A DNA stretch of 64,000 bases, from NCBI GenBank assembly GCA_001600175.1, contig BCJC01000007.1, forward strand, positions 372,001 to 436,000, read 5' to 3'. A program made the translations under genes and the position numbers. A model generated the notes under the pieces. It was not told the DNA's origin and made no database searches. It worked only from the letters and a program-made list of their open reading frames with translations. This DNA is from Erythrobasidium yunnanense. Its lineage: Eukaryota > Basidiomycota > Cystobasidiomycetes > Erythrobasidiales > Erythrobasidiaceae. The first letter of the stretch is position 1. Each line of letters opens with the position of its first letter. Of this stretch, positions 45,701 through 56,363 are shown piece after piece.

Positions 45701-47867
45701 CGAGGTACGCCTGACAAGATGGATATGGTAACAGAGGTACTTCAAGCTCCAGCAGTCTTCGCTGTACCTACCGTTTCGCCTGTCTCGGAGGTGTCGGAAG
45801 CTCCATTGGAATCATCTGCTGCAGGAACGCCCTTCAAGAGCAATTCCGGCTCATCGAAGATCCAAAGAGTCACACCTCCTTCTTCACCGCAACAAGCGAC
45901 ATCACCAAACCGGACACCACGACGCTCTGCCGCCTCGAAAATCGCAGATACAGATCACCTTGCCACATCGACGCAAGAGAGTACTAGAGCGCCCAGCACA
46001 GCTTCAACCAGTCCTAAGCAGTCTGTCGTGCCTTTCCCTTCGCCAAAGCAGGAGAGGCGGCCATCTGCTACTCCGATGGACAGGCAGAATTCTGGGCAAG
46101 AAAACGTCAGACCCGCTACTGCAACTTCGACCAAGTCTACAGCTCGTCACAAGAAGGGTATGTCCACCGACAAAGCGTTCTTCTCGCGACTACTGGGCAA
46201 CTCTACCACAAGCATCGACCGCACAGATGCAACTGGGCAAGGCTCTCGGTCTCGACATTCGAGCTCTACAGACGACCGCCCAGTCTTGAATCAAAGCACG
46301 CAGCTGAAGGAAAGTCCAAGCACCTCGTCTGCCCTGGAAGATCTGTCTGGCAAGCGCAATAGGCGAAGAAAGGCACTCAGTCTGGTCGTTGATCCATTCA
46401 GCCGAAGCTTGACCAACAGTACTGCTTCTAGTGCAGCTAAGAACCGTAGATCAGCCAGGGTGCAGCCTACGAATGCGTCTTCAGCTACGTTGGATGCTCG
46501 CAATCGCTCAGGCTCCGTCATGACCACAGCAACGCAAGGCAGCACAAATGCACCTTCGATGGCTAGCTCCATCCCTGTGTCACCGTCGATGGCTAGTGTG
46601 AATGCCAATCCAAGTACATCACGACAATCAGTCTTGTTAGGCCAGTCTCAGATGTCTCAGTCCAGTTATGGTCATTCACAAGAGCTGAGCAAGAGCAAGC
46701 GTGTCTCTGACTGGTTCCGATGGAAGAGCGTCAATCGAGATTCAGGACCGCCAATCATCGCGCCTCCGACTCCCATCCAGACGGACTTCGACCAGCGGCA
46801 GCCTTCGAGGCAGTCAGTCTCTATCCAGCGCAATTCCTCCATTCGTAGACAAAGCCAAGCCCAAGCAGTACAGCAGCCCACGGTTGTCGTCACAGCTACG
46901 ACACCTACGACAGCTCGTGCAGATTCTATCAGACGGCCTCCTGCAGAGCGGACAGTTGCGACACTCGCTGAGGCAAGAGCTTTCGCTGCTCAGCCTCCAA
47001 CTCTGCAACAGCCGCGTGGAAGCATGGTCACTACTCGATCGCTGCGCACTCGAAACGAAGCTTCGGAAGGCTCGACTGGCAGTTTCGACGAAACAAAGCT
47101 CAAGATGCACTCAGGAGGTAGATATATATTTGTAGATCTGTTCGTTTTGGGAATGACACTGACGCTATGCCTTCTGCTAGCTACCGATCGACGCATGGTC
47201 ACAAAGACCATGCCGCCTCAAATCATGGAGGAAGTCCGCAAAGTGTAAGCCTAGGCTTGCTCATCTTGTTCGTTCTTAGCTGACACACGACTCCAGGCTA
47301 TATGGCATGGGTATGGAGGTATCCAAAGACAGCGACTTCCGCTACAAATGCACGCGAAAGAGCCGCAAGCAGCTCGCTGCTACGACAGGCTACGTTTCAC
47401 AAATCGGATCTCCCAATCCAACACTGTCACCTTCACCCAGCAGTGGCTTCCGAGCCTTTTTCGGCCGCAAGAACAGTTCACCTCAAACAAGTCTGATCGG
47501 CCACTCGCCTTCCATGCCATCTCCTGCACTAAGTCTGTCCGCCTCGACGATGGAAGGAGGTAACAGTCCTGAATCATCAGCTCTGTCTCCTACGATCTCG
47601 AATCAAAGCATCCTTCCTATGCCGTACTTCAGTGCAGACCCAAGCTTGGACACAGGTGGTGAAGTCCGCTTTACTGTCGAAGTCGTGCGTGTCAAGGGCC
47701 TTAAGGGACTCTATACTCTCGACCTTCGACGCCTCAAAGGCAATCTGACTGATTATCGAGAGAATCACGTAAGCTTAGGTGGAGGCTCTATCTTCACGGA
47801 CAAAGGCTGACTCCTTGTGCCACAGGAAACCTTCATCGAGCGCTTGAAGTTAGACTCTGCTACATAA
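42711..47867 (+). CDS. KIN4: KIN4-type Ser/Thr protein kinase (CAMKL) with C-terminal KA1-like domain
   Basis: AMPK-related kinase; Kin4 in yeast delays mitotic exit when the spindle is misplaced. The first 365 residues are Ser/Gln/Pro-rich. The kinase domain begins [20 protein letters not shown] and continues [10 protein letters not shown] (VAIK lysine), [20 protein letters not shown] across an intron, then [38 protein letters not shown] and [19 protein letters not shown] (activation loop) follow. A ~750-residue disordered linker leads to a KA1-like end: [38 protein letters not shown] and [20 protein letters not shown], ending ERLKLDSAT. At least five introns. One, at 47118-47180, is 63 nt with no stop. 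About 1,625 residues, long for the family. Confidence 0.88.
47118..47180 (+). other. 63-nt in-frame intron in the KIN4 gene
   Basis: Donor GTAGAT and acceptor GCTAG. Removal joins HSG to ATDRRMVTK, the usual KA1-type sequence. If retained, the reading frame stays open and adds 21 residues that read as a membrane helix ([19 protein letters not shown]). Whether retention occurs cannot be seen here. Confidence 0.7.
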
Positions 47868-49085
47868 ACGCTTTCTCTTCCCTATCCTTTCAACCTCTTT
47901 CGTCCACGCATAATACGGTTCATCTACTCGCGGGTCGGTTACATCAACTGTTTATAGCATCTTTCGCCATCCTAATCACTTCTTACTGCTCCGCGCTCTG
48001 TCTTTCTATGCATTGCTTTCGAACTCATTTAATTCAGTAAAGTCTAGTCGTATTTCAGCTATACCTGCGATCGGTATAATCAGTACTCTTCTCTGCCCAT
48101 CAGGCATCTTATATACAGCATACACAGCAGATCTTCATTTAGTCTCTTCAGCTCTCCTCGTCCCAGGCCTGCAGGGATTCTTCGCGTAGAGCAGCGACGG
48201 TCCCGCAAGCTTGGCACGATATAAGCTTTTCTCGCATGCACTCTCATTCTTTCTCTACTTCCGAGCATAATCAGTTAGTACTCTCTTTCATCGGTCCGTT
48301 GTAGTTAGTACTCTCTTTCATCGGTCCGTTGTACGATTCATCTGCAAAGTTGTTGGTTGTATGGCAAAGCTTTTCTTCGTAATCGATCAGGGTTTCAGTC
48401 TGATGTCTTTACAAGAGCATCGCCATAGGGTGACGTTAAGCCTGCGATGAGCAAGTAGCACACGCGCACAGGCTGTGGTTATTAACGCTATATTTGCCTG
48501 GAACTCGAAGATAATAGCGTCATTCGGAGAATATGTAGCAGCTGCGTCGTAACCCAAGGAGACATTCAAATGCCATCTACTGTAGTAATCGTTCCATGCT
48601 GGGAAGGGCGCGGTCCGCACTCGTAGCCCGAGAGTCCGAGCCGTTTTTTGTCAGGGCTTTCCGTACGATTCACTGTAGGAAGGGCGTGAAAATTCAGATG
48701 CTGCGGTGAATTACAGCTTCAGGGCTCTGCTGCTTCAGGGCCTTCATGGCCGCTGAACAAGGGTTTCAGCATGTACTGCTATGATCATCATGAGTACACC
48801 GCGACATTCGTGTACGCTTTGAGTTGATCAAAGAGAATGAGGAGAGGTGAGAAGGCAGTCTTTCCATGGTCTCCAGCATGGGTAACAGAGTTTCTCCGCA
48901 TTCGATCTGATCTTAGCAGCAACGGCAGTATATGTTAGCGGGCTTGCAGATAGAAGAAGTCAGAGGTGAGGCATGGAAGTCTTCCTCGAGCATTGAACGA
49001 CTCTTCGTCGTTCTTCTCGCATCATTTCGACCCTCTTTCAGTCCTGCCCACCGTGATTCGAATATCGTCACTTCTTCGCGTCGCG
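47868..49085. other. Long intergenic region with a perfect 30-bp tandem duplication
   Basis: About 1.2 kb without a supported gene. It holds the KIN4 3' UTR, a perfect 2 x 30-bp tandem repeat (separate entry), and the CDC8 promoter. The segment 48,640-48,760 has several partial repeats of TTCAGGGC and AGGGCTTT but no larger structure I can define. Confidence 0.5.
48273..48332. repeat. Perfect 2 x 30-bp tandem repeat
   Basis: The 30-bp unit beginning AGTTAGTACTCTCTTTCATC occurs twice back to back (48273-48302 and 48303-48332) with no mismatch. The identity suggests a recent duplication, or an assembly or replication-slippage product. Confidence 0.9.
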
Positions 49086-49929
49086 ATGATGGCAGAGTCT
49101 CCAAGCAGTGCTGGTCCAAGCATACGAAAGAGACGAGGAGCATTCATCGTTCTTGAAGGACTCGACAGGAGCGGAAAGACGACGCAGGCTGAGCGACTCG
49201 TCGCGAACTTGACGAAGCAGGGAATCACAGCAAAGAATATACGCTTTCCAGGTGAGCTGAAACATTGAAATTGAGCAGGATTGCATGCTGAGATAGGAGG
49301 TCAGACAGAACGACGGCCATTGGGACCAAGATTAACGACTATCTCCAGAACAAGAGCGAAGTCGAAGACCATGCGATACATCTACTCTTCTCAGCTAATA
49401 GATGGGAGAAGGAGTGTGTCTGATCCCCTCCATTTGCATATTGTTTCTTGTCTGACGCGCTCTCTCGCAGGAAAGCCATACGAAAAGACCTTGAAGAAGG
49501 CATAACACTCGTTTGCGACCGCTACTCCTTCTCTGGCATTGCATTCACAGCTGCAAAGGTGCTTTCATCATCCCATCGCGATGTCTTACCAGCTAATTTA
49601 TACGCGTTCATATACAGGGCCTCGACTATGACTGGTGCAAAGCATGCGATGTCGGACTCCCTGAACCAGATCTCACACTCTTCCTTTCTCTATCCCTCGA
49701 AGTAGCTAAAGAACGCGGTGGATTTGGCGAAGAACGCTATGAAAATGAGAAGATGCAGCTGGGCGTCCGAGAGCAGTTTGCAAAGATTGGCAAAATAATG
49801 GGAAGTAGTAGATGGAAGGTGATAGATGCTGAGAAGAGCATGGATGGAGTGGAGAGCGACATCTTAAATTCGGTGAGCGAGGTGTGTAGCAAAACAGAGC
49901 TTCCTTCGGTCGGCAGACTGTGGGTGTAG
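49086..49929 (+). CDS. CDC8: Thymidylate kinase (dTMP kinase)
   Basis: Phosphorylates dTMP to dTDP, an essential step in dTTP supply. Exon 1 encodes [20 protein letters not shown], the P-loop with the typical DRSGKTTQ signature of eukaryotic enzymes. An intron (donor GTGAGC at 49,251) splices to [20 protein letters not shown] and [11 protein letters not shown] (DR.t and lid-adjacent motifs). Further exons give [17 protein letters not shown] (DRY motif), [20 protein letters not shown] and [15 protein letters not shown]. Four introns; about 220 residues, normal for the family. Two in-frame ATG codons stand side by side at the start. Confidence 0.93.
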
Positions 49930-50050
49930 CTCAATCTACCTAATGAAGTCACAGTAGTACACTGTCGTTGTAGCTATAGTCTTTCTCTACCCTTGTTTAC
50001 ATCGAGCTAGTGCCTGGCTCGGATGGGTGCCGTACCTGGTGCCTGATCGG

Positions 50051-50155
50051 GCTCACTACACTCCCATCCTTCTCCTCGTCTCTCTTCTTTCTTCTTTCTT
50101 TCTCTTTTCTTTTCATTTCATCTCTTTCCTTTCTACCAATCACTTCTTAATCTTA
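50051..50155 (+). promoter_or_regulatory. Pyrimidine-rich leader upstream of the three-RRM gene
   Basis: About 100 bp almost entirely C and T on the coding strand (for example TCTCTTCTTTCTTCTTTCTT), ending roughly 15-20 bp before the start codon at 50169. Such CT-boxes often mark transcription start regions of strongly expressed fungal genes. Here the encoded product is itself an RNA-binding protein, so autoregulation is conceivable but not shown. Confidence 0.55.
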
Positions 50156-50168
50156 CTAGTCCAAGGAG

Positions 50169-53028
50169 ATGGCTGAGAACAAAGACAATACTGATGGCAG
50201 TAAGGACAACGCAGTGGTACAAGGTGCTGCTGCGACCGCTCTCTCGACGTCGCAGTCACCATCTACAATATTCAAGAGCAGCGAGGCGTCGACTGTACAT
50301 CTGTACAATGTCCCAGCTCACGGTAAGCTCTTGCCCGCTGTTTGCGACCTTTTCCGTTTCGGCTTACTCTGTGGTTTTTATGCTCGCAGTCACGGATGGC
50401 TACCTCCTGGATCTGTGCTCGAGATGGGGTGAGTCGTGCTGCTATGCTGCTGTTGCTCTCAAGCTGATTGATACTCTTGCTTGACGATGCGCAGGCTCCG
50501 TCGCGAGCATCGCAAGGCAGATGAGCAAGCTCGCAAAGGGAGGACTCGAGATAGTCGTCGTATATAACCAGTCTACAGAAGCTCAAGAAGCATTGCGACA
50601 CCTGGACGGAGGTAATCTCTTCGGGTCGAGCTTGTAAGCATGATCTACTCTCTCCGTGTCTGCTACCACAGTTGAAACTCTTCATCTCGTCCATAGACGA
50701 GCACAACTCCGCTCCACTCTCCTCTCGCAACACATAGAATCCTTCTCCAAACCCCTATCACCGCAAGAGCTCGCAACCCAAGCCGCGGGGGGACCACGCA
50801 ATCTCTATGTCCTGAACCTCTCCTTAGAAATGACCAACCAAGAGTTGGAGAGACTCTTCTCCGTCTTCGGTCAAGTCACTCATGTATGCATCATGGCTGT
50901 TCTCGATTCAGTGGGAAGAAGAAGAGCTTTCGTCGATATGGCTGCGGGAGAAAGTGCAAGACAGGCTTTGCAGGCTTTGAGTGGTACGTTCATACAGGGA
51001 TATAAGCTGGACGTATCGTTTGCTATCATTCAGAGGTCGGGAGGTCCAGTAAGTCGAGCCTTTCTTTCTTTTGTTAGAGGATACTAATGAAGAAATTTTA
51101 CTCTCTTCTTCCTTCCTCTTACCTCTCTTCTGCTTCACCTCCTTTCTTCATACCCAGGTCACCGACTACCCACCTACTCTCCGCAAAAGAGCTCAACAAG
51201 CTTCTCTGCATCTCACGAAGAATCCACAAGCCAGTGCCAGTGCTTTCCTGCGTACTCAGCTACAGCTTCAAGCAGCATCCGCCTCCGTATCTCCTTCTCT
51301 ATCATCAGCTTCTTCTCCATACTCGTCACCAGAAATGATGATGATGCAGCACGGCATGATACAGCCTCATCATCAGCATCAGCAGATCACTGCTTCTCCA
51401 CAACTTGGACCGAGTGATGGTGCTATGGTGCCTTATAACCCATCTCCTCAGATGTTTCCAAGTCAGATGCAATTCATGCCACCTCCTCCAATGATGATGA
51501 ACTACGAGATGGTTGGTTCTTCCACTTCTCCCCTTCCTTCCCTTCGTCCACTAACTTTTGCCTCTTTCCCCAGCAAACACCTTCCAAGCAACTCGAGCTC
51601 TACGTCTCCAATCTTGATCCCGTAGCTATCCTGGACGACGAAGATCTAGCCAACCTCTTCAAGCCCTACGGCACGGTCTTGAACTCTCATCTTGCTCTAG
51701 ATCAGAATGGAACGTCTCTAGGTATCGGAGTGGTCAAGATGCTCAATCCTGCAGAGGCGGAATTTGCTAGAACTCATGTGCAGGGAAGAGGTGGTTCTGT
51801 CTTCTTTCCTATCTAGGGAGAAAGAGGAAGTATGAATGCTGATGTAATCTTGGATGTGGTCAGTCATGGATGGAAGAAGGATATCTGTTACGTTCTCTCC
51901 TCCAGCTGGAGCTCCTTTCGGAATGAACAGCAACCATCTGGTACGACGATTCTTCAGTCTTGAAGTGAAAGAGACTAATGATTTGCGGTTCTCTGCAGCC
52001 GTACGGACACCACATGAACCCAACACTTCCCTACGCGAGTGCTTCCATGCAGTCATCGTACATGAACAACCTCAATACGCTCGTCAACTCGTACAATGGA
52101 CATAACGTACCTCTGCATCTACAACAGCAAATGGCAGCTCTTGCTGGAAGTATGAATGGATTAGGCATCTTTGACCCATCTTCTTCAACCGCTTCTTCCA
52201 GTATGCCTTTCCTACCTAATGGACAGTCTACTCAGTTCAATCACAATCCAAACTACTACCACCAGCAGCAGTACTTCAATCCATACATGTCTACTCCTAA
52301 GCGTTTCCAGCAGTACAACAATGCAGGAAACACTTCTGCGTTCCCCATTAATCCACCTCACTACAATCCTTACAATCGTCATTCGTCTCCTCCTGAAGAC
52401 GTCCTAGACCAGTCTACCGCTACTACAGCAACTGCCAGCACTCATGATCACAACAACTCAGGTTTCTCAACTATTCACTCTCGAGAGGGAAGTGTGGAAA
52501 CGAGCGCTACGACCGCTCCTTCCACAGCCGGTTCAGGTGGCTCCAGTCTAGATATCAAGATTGAAGAGGACGACATCGTCAACACAGGAGGCTTGAAGAG
52601 CAGAAGCGTCAGCTTTGATCCTTCTACGCTCGAGTACGATGATAAGAAGAACAGTGGTGCTCGTAGACTGGCGAGATCGGTCCCTGTTTCATCGGCTGCT
52701 GGTATCAAGTCGGCACCTTCTTCGCCGGAGAATAAGGGAGGAATGGACGGAAGAAGTAGATCACTCACTAGTGAAGGGCTCATGAGGAACCCGAGAAGTA
52801 GACAGGCTACTAAGATGAATCTGTTGAGGGTAAATCTTGCTTTCCTGCCTGTTCTCCGCAGAATATGGGTTGCTGATGAATTGGATTTGTGTACGATAGA
52901 GCGTCACTGAGGGCATCATGGAAGAGCCTGAACATCAAGACATCCAACAAAGTTTTGGAGGACGATCGCTCTACAACTCTCGAGGAGGGTTGACGAGGAG
53001 CCATTCTGCAGGCGACCATCAAGCATAA
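50169..53028 (+). CDS. RNA-binding protein with three RRM domains
   Basis: RRM1 (STVHLYNVPAH joined across an intron to VTDGYLLDLCSRWG, then SVASIARQMSKLAKGGLEIV) is weak. RRM2 is clear: RNLYVLNLSLEMTNQELERL (RNP2) and RRRAFVDMAAGESARQALQA (RNP1-like). RRM3 reads KQLELYVSNLDPVAILDDED and LGIGVVKMLNPAEAEFARTH, ending MDGRRISVTFSPPAGAPFGM after an intron. Between and after the RRMs are Met/Pro/Gln-rich and Asn/Ser/Tyr-rich disordered regions. The tail has RSVSFDPSTLEY and RSRSLTSEG, likely phosphorylation sites. The last exon ends LTRSHSAGDHQA. At least eight introns; about 790 residues. It probably acts in mRNA stability or translation; I cannot name an orthologue. Confidence 0.8.
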
Positions 53029-53646
53029 TCAACATTTTCTTCAACAATAACATACGAGCAGCAAGGCTGTTTCATTTTCAACACTTTATCGATTCTTCCT
53101 TTCTTCAGCTTCTTTCTGGCTTCTCATTTCACCATTCACATTTCGATTTCACACGCTGATCTCATCTAGAACAAAGATAGATGCACATGCGCTTTCTTCC
53201 ATCATCACAAAGGGTTGCAGAACTCTCTACTTACTCCTTTCCATCGCTTTGTTACTTCGTTCTTTTCGCTTCCGCATATTCACTGGATCTCGTTCTTCAT
53301 TCCGCAATACTTTAGGTCATACCGAGGGTTTGAGTCGTTAGTCTTTCCATCACATCTAGAGGGTTGTTCAGTCATTCTGTCGTTATTGATATTCCATAAA
53401 CGCAAAGGCAATTCATCATTGGACAAGGTCCACTTTCCAGCTTCAATTCCGGCCTTCAATACATACGCAGGAGATACAAACACTATTGATCTGCATCTCG
53501 TTGTGACTGCTTTGCGTTTGTCTGTTTTCGGCCGCCTTGACGCGCCGCGGCTTTCTTTGCAATCTTGCTCCCCTATCTATCCATCAATCTGTAGTCTCTA
53601 CAACCAAGACTTTGTTCCAACAACACAAACCTTTCAAGCTGCTGCA
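53029..53646. other. Intergenic, ADE4 promoter and leader
   Basis: About 620 bp. A 163-codon plus ORF (53215-53706) runs through the ADE4 start region and looks like chance. Several CT-rich patches and TTC-rich stretches precede the ADE4 start. Confidence 0.45.
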
Positions 53647-55892
53647 ATGTGTAAGGCCGTCTCCGAAAAGCTGACATCTCGAGCTGGCTTATGCGAAAAG
53701 TCTTGAATTGGTTTTAGGCGGGATCATCGCGCTTCTGCTGGGCGACAGCGACGCAGCGACGTCTGCAGCTGGACCAGAACTCTACGAAGGTCTAGGCTTG
53801 CTGCAGCACCGCGGTCAGGATGCTTGCGGTATCGTGACATGCGGTCCAAAAGGCCGGTTCTACCAGATGAAAGGCAATGGAATGGTCAGAGACGTCCTCG
53901 ACCCATCAGCTATTGGAAGCCTCGTCGGATCCATGGGAATAGGCCATGGTGCGCCCATTCTACTCCGCTTCAGCTTTCTTAGGGCAAGCATTACTGAGTA
54001 AAACCCTGCTTTTTCTCTATGTGTGTTCGCAGCAAGATACCCGACTGCAGGCTCGAGCCAGGCTTCAGAAGCACAACCTTTCTACGTAAACAGTCCATAC
54101 GGCATCGTCCTCGCCCATGTGAGTGCGAAAGCTTCAGGCAGATCACGAATGATGGACTTACGGCCGAAATAGAACGGAAACCTCATCAATACTCCTCATC
54201 TTCGATACTACCTCGACCACTACGCCCACCGACACATCAACACGGACAGCGACAGCGAACTCCTCCTCAACGTGCTCGCCGATAACTTGCAAAAGACGGG
54301 TAAATTCCGTATTGATGAAGACGATATCTTCCGAGCGATAGGAGAGCTCATGCGACACTGTCATGGCGCATATGCATGCACTGCCATGCTTGCTGGATTC
54401 GGAATCATCGCTTTCAGAGACCCGAATGGAATCCGACCTTGTGGATATGGAAGGAGGGAGTCCTTCACTGGAAGTGGAGTCAGCGATTATGTCATTGCAA
54501 GTGAGAGCGTAGTGAGCGATGCATTGGGTTTCCACTCCTGGAAAGACATCGCACCTGGAGAAGCTATCATCATCACGAAACACGGTGTTCATTCAAGACA
54601 GGTGGTGCCGCAACGGGAGTTCGCACCGGATATCTTCGAATACGTCTATTTCGCAAGACCAGACTCAGTCATGGATGGTATCTCCGTCTACTCTGCAAGG
54701 ATGGCCATGGGAGAAGCACTAGCGAAAGAATGCCAGCGGCAGCTGGAGAAGGAAGGATTGACAATCGATGTAGTCGTACCCGTCCCGGATACAAGTAGAG
54801 TAGCGGCACTGGAAGCGGCGCAAGCTATGGGCGTGCCGTACAGAGAAGGCTTCTGCAAGAACCGATATGTAGGAAGGACGTTCATTATGCCGGGACAGAG
54901 TATGAGGAGGAAGAACGTGAGGAGAAAGCTCAATGCTATGTCGCAGGAGTTTGCGGGAAAGAACGTCATGCTTGTGGACGGTAAGCCAATATTATCGCTC
55001 ATTTCAGCCCACATTGAAAAGCTAATCCCGCTTTATGACAGACTCTATCGTTCGTGGAACAACGTCCAAAGAGATCATCCAGATGGCCCGGGACGCTGGC
55101 GCCAAGAAGGTCATCATGGCTTCCTGTGCACCACCTATCCGATTCTCCAATGTCTACGGTATCGACATGCCCTCGCGTCACGAGCTCGTCGCACATGGCC
55201 GGACAGAGAAGGAGATCGCACAAGCTATTGGTGCAGACCACTGCATCTTCCAAACGCTGGAAGATCTCGTCGAATCCTGCCGGAAATTTAACCCTTCCAT
55301 ACAGATGTTTGACTGTTCCGTCTTTACGGGCAAATACATCACTGGAGGGGTGGATGAGGAATACCTAAACCATATCCAGTCGCTGAGGGAAGACAGCGCA
55401 AAGGCGAAACAGACGAATACAAAGCTTCGCGTGCATATGCCAGATGCAGCTACTGCGAATGGGTGGCCAGGACATCACACGCCCAACAGCGTAGGGGTAG
55501 TCACGTCTCCCGGTACAACATCCTCTACGCTACCCAATGGCTCGAAGCACGACAACAACAACAGCGTGGATGCATCCGAGTTTCAGATGAGCTGTTCAGG
55601 ACCTATGAACGGCGCAGATGCTATTGGTCTCTACAACGAAACGAACTTGAAGCGGAGGTCTTCCAGCTCAAAGAGGCATAACGACGATCAGCACAGTACC
55701 ATCGTGGGATTGTCAAACTCGTTCTATGCGGGCATAGCGACGATGGATATCAATGAGACTGGTCCTCCGCAACAGCAACAACAGCAGCAACAGCAACAGC
55801 AGGCTGTACCTGTCCTGTCTGCACCGGCAGAAATGGGCGTTTCGGAAGGCGCGAATGCCGTTGCGGGTGGAGCTGGTGCGGCGGCGAGGTAG
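53647..55892 (+). CDS. ADE4: Amidophosphoribosyltransferase (PRPP amidotransferase)
   Basis: First committed enzyme of de novo purine synthesis: makes phosphoribosylamine from PRPP and glutamine. Coding exon 1 is only four bases (ATG T); after a 67-nt intron (53651-53717) the frame becomes [13 protein letters not shown], so the catalytic Cys2 codon spans the splice junction. Other motifs: [28 protein letters not shown] across an intron, [23 protein letters not shown], and [15 protein letters not shown]. The PRPP loop [18 protein letters not shown] is split by another intron and intact; [18 protein letters not shown] follows. The C-terminus extends about 120 residues beyond the usual end and includes an 11-Gln run near 55,772-55,803. 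About 660 residues against ~510 in yeast. High confidence. Confidence 0.95.
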
Positions 55893-56363
55893 TCACGGCA
55901 GAGGGCGAACTCCCTCATCTCTCATCTCCCTTCTCCTCTTCTTGGGACTTCCGGCCTCTCAGTCCTTTTCTATCTCTGGAGCGAGCTGTTTCCTCTTTCT
56001 TTCTTGTTGCATTGTCTAGATCAAGTCCGTCAGCTATAGGGCTGTCAGTATAATACATAAAGGGTATTTATCATACAGCTTTCGCGAGTATCTGCACCTT
56101 CAGCTACCCATCAAAGCCTGTCCATCGGTGTTCATAGCTAATCCATCTAACTGCACCGGCAGCTTTTGCTGAGGCTCTCTGCGCTCATGAAAAGACTACG
56201 CTACATACAGATCAATCTGCTGAGCTTGCCGAAGATGCCGTTTGAATGCCGGCCTTGCTTTGCCTTGCCCCCAAAAATGGATTGGCTATCTTTGCGATTT
56301 GCTGACAATTTCTCTTGAGCTTCTTCTCTTTGCTCTGTACCTACTTGATTGATCCTCGACATT
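55893..56363. other. Intergenic between ADE4 and MFS transporter
   Basis: About 470 bp without a gene. CT-rich near 55,915-56,010 (likely ADE4 3' UTR) and again before the transporter start (CTTGAGCTTCTTCTCTTTGC). Confidence 0.45.

Noticed and set aside
53215-53706. 163-codon plus-strand open frame before ADE4
   Set aside because: It covers the ADE4 start and first intron in another frame, with no recognisable feature; it is probably promoter and leader sequence.
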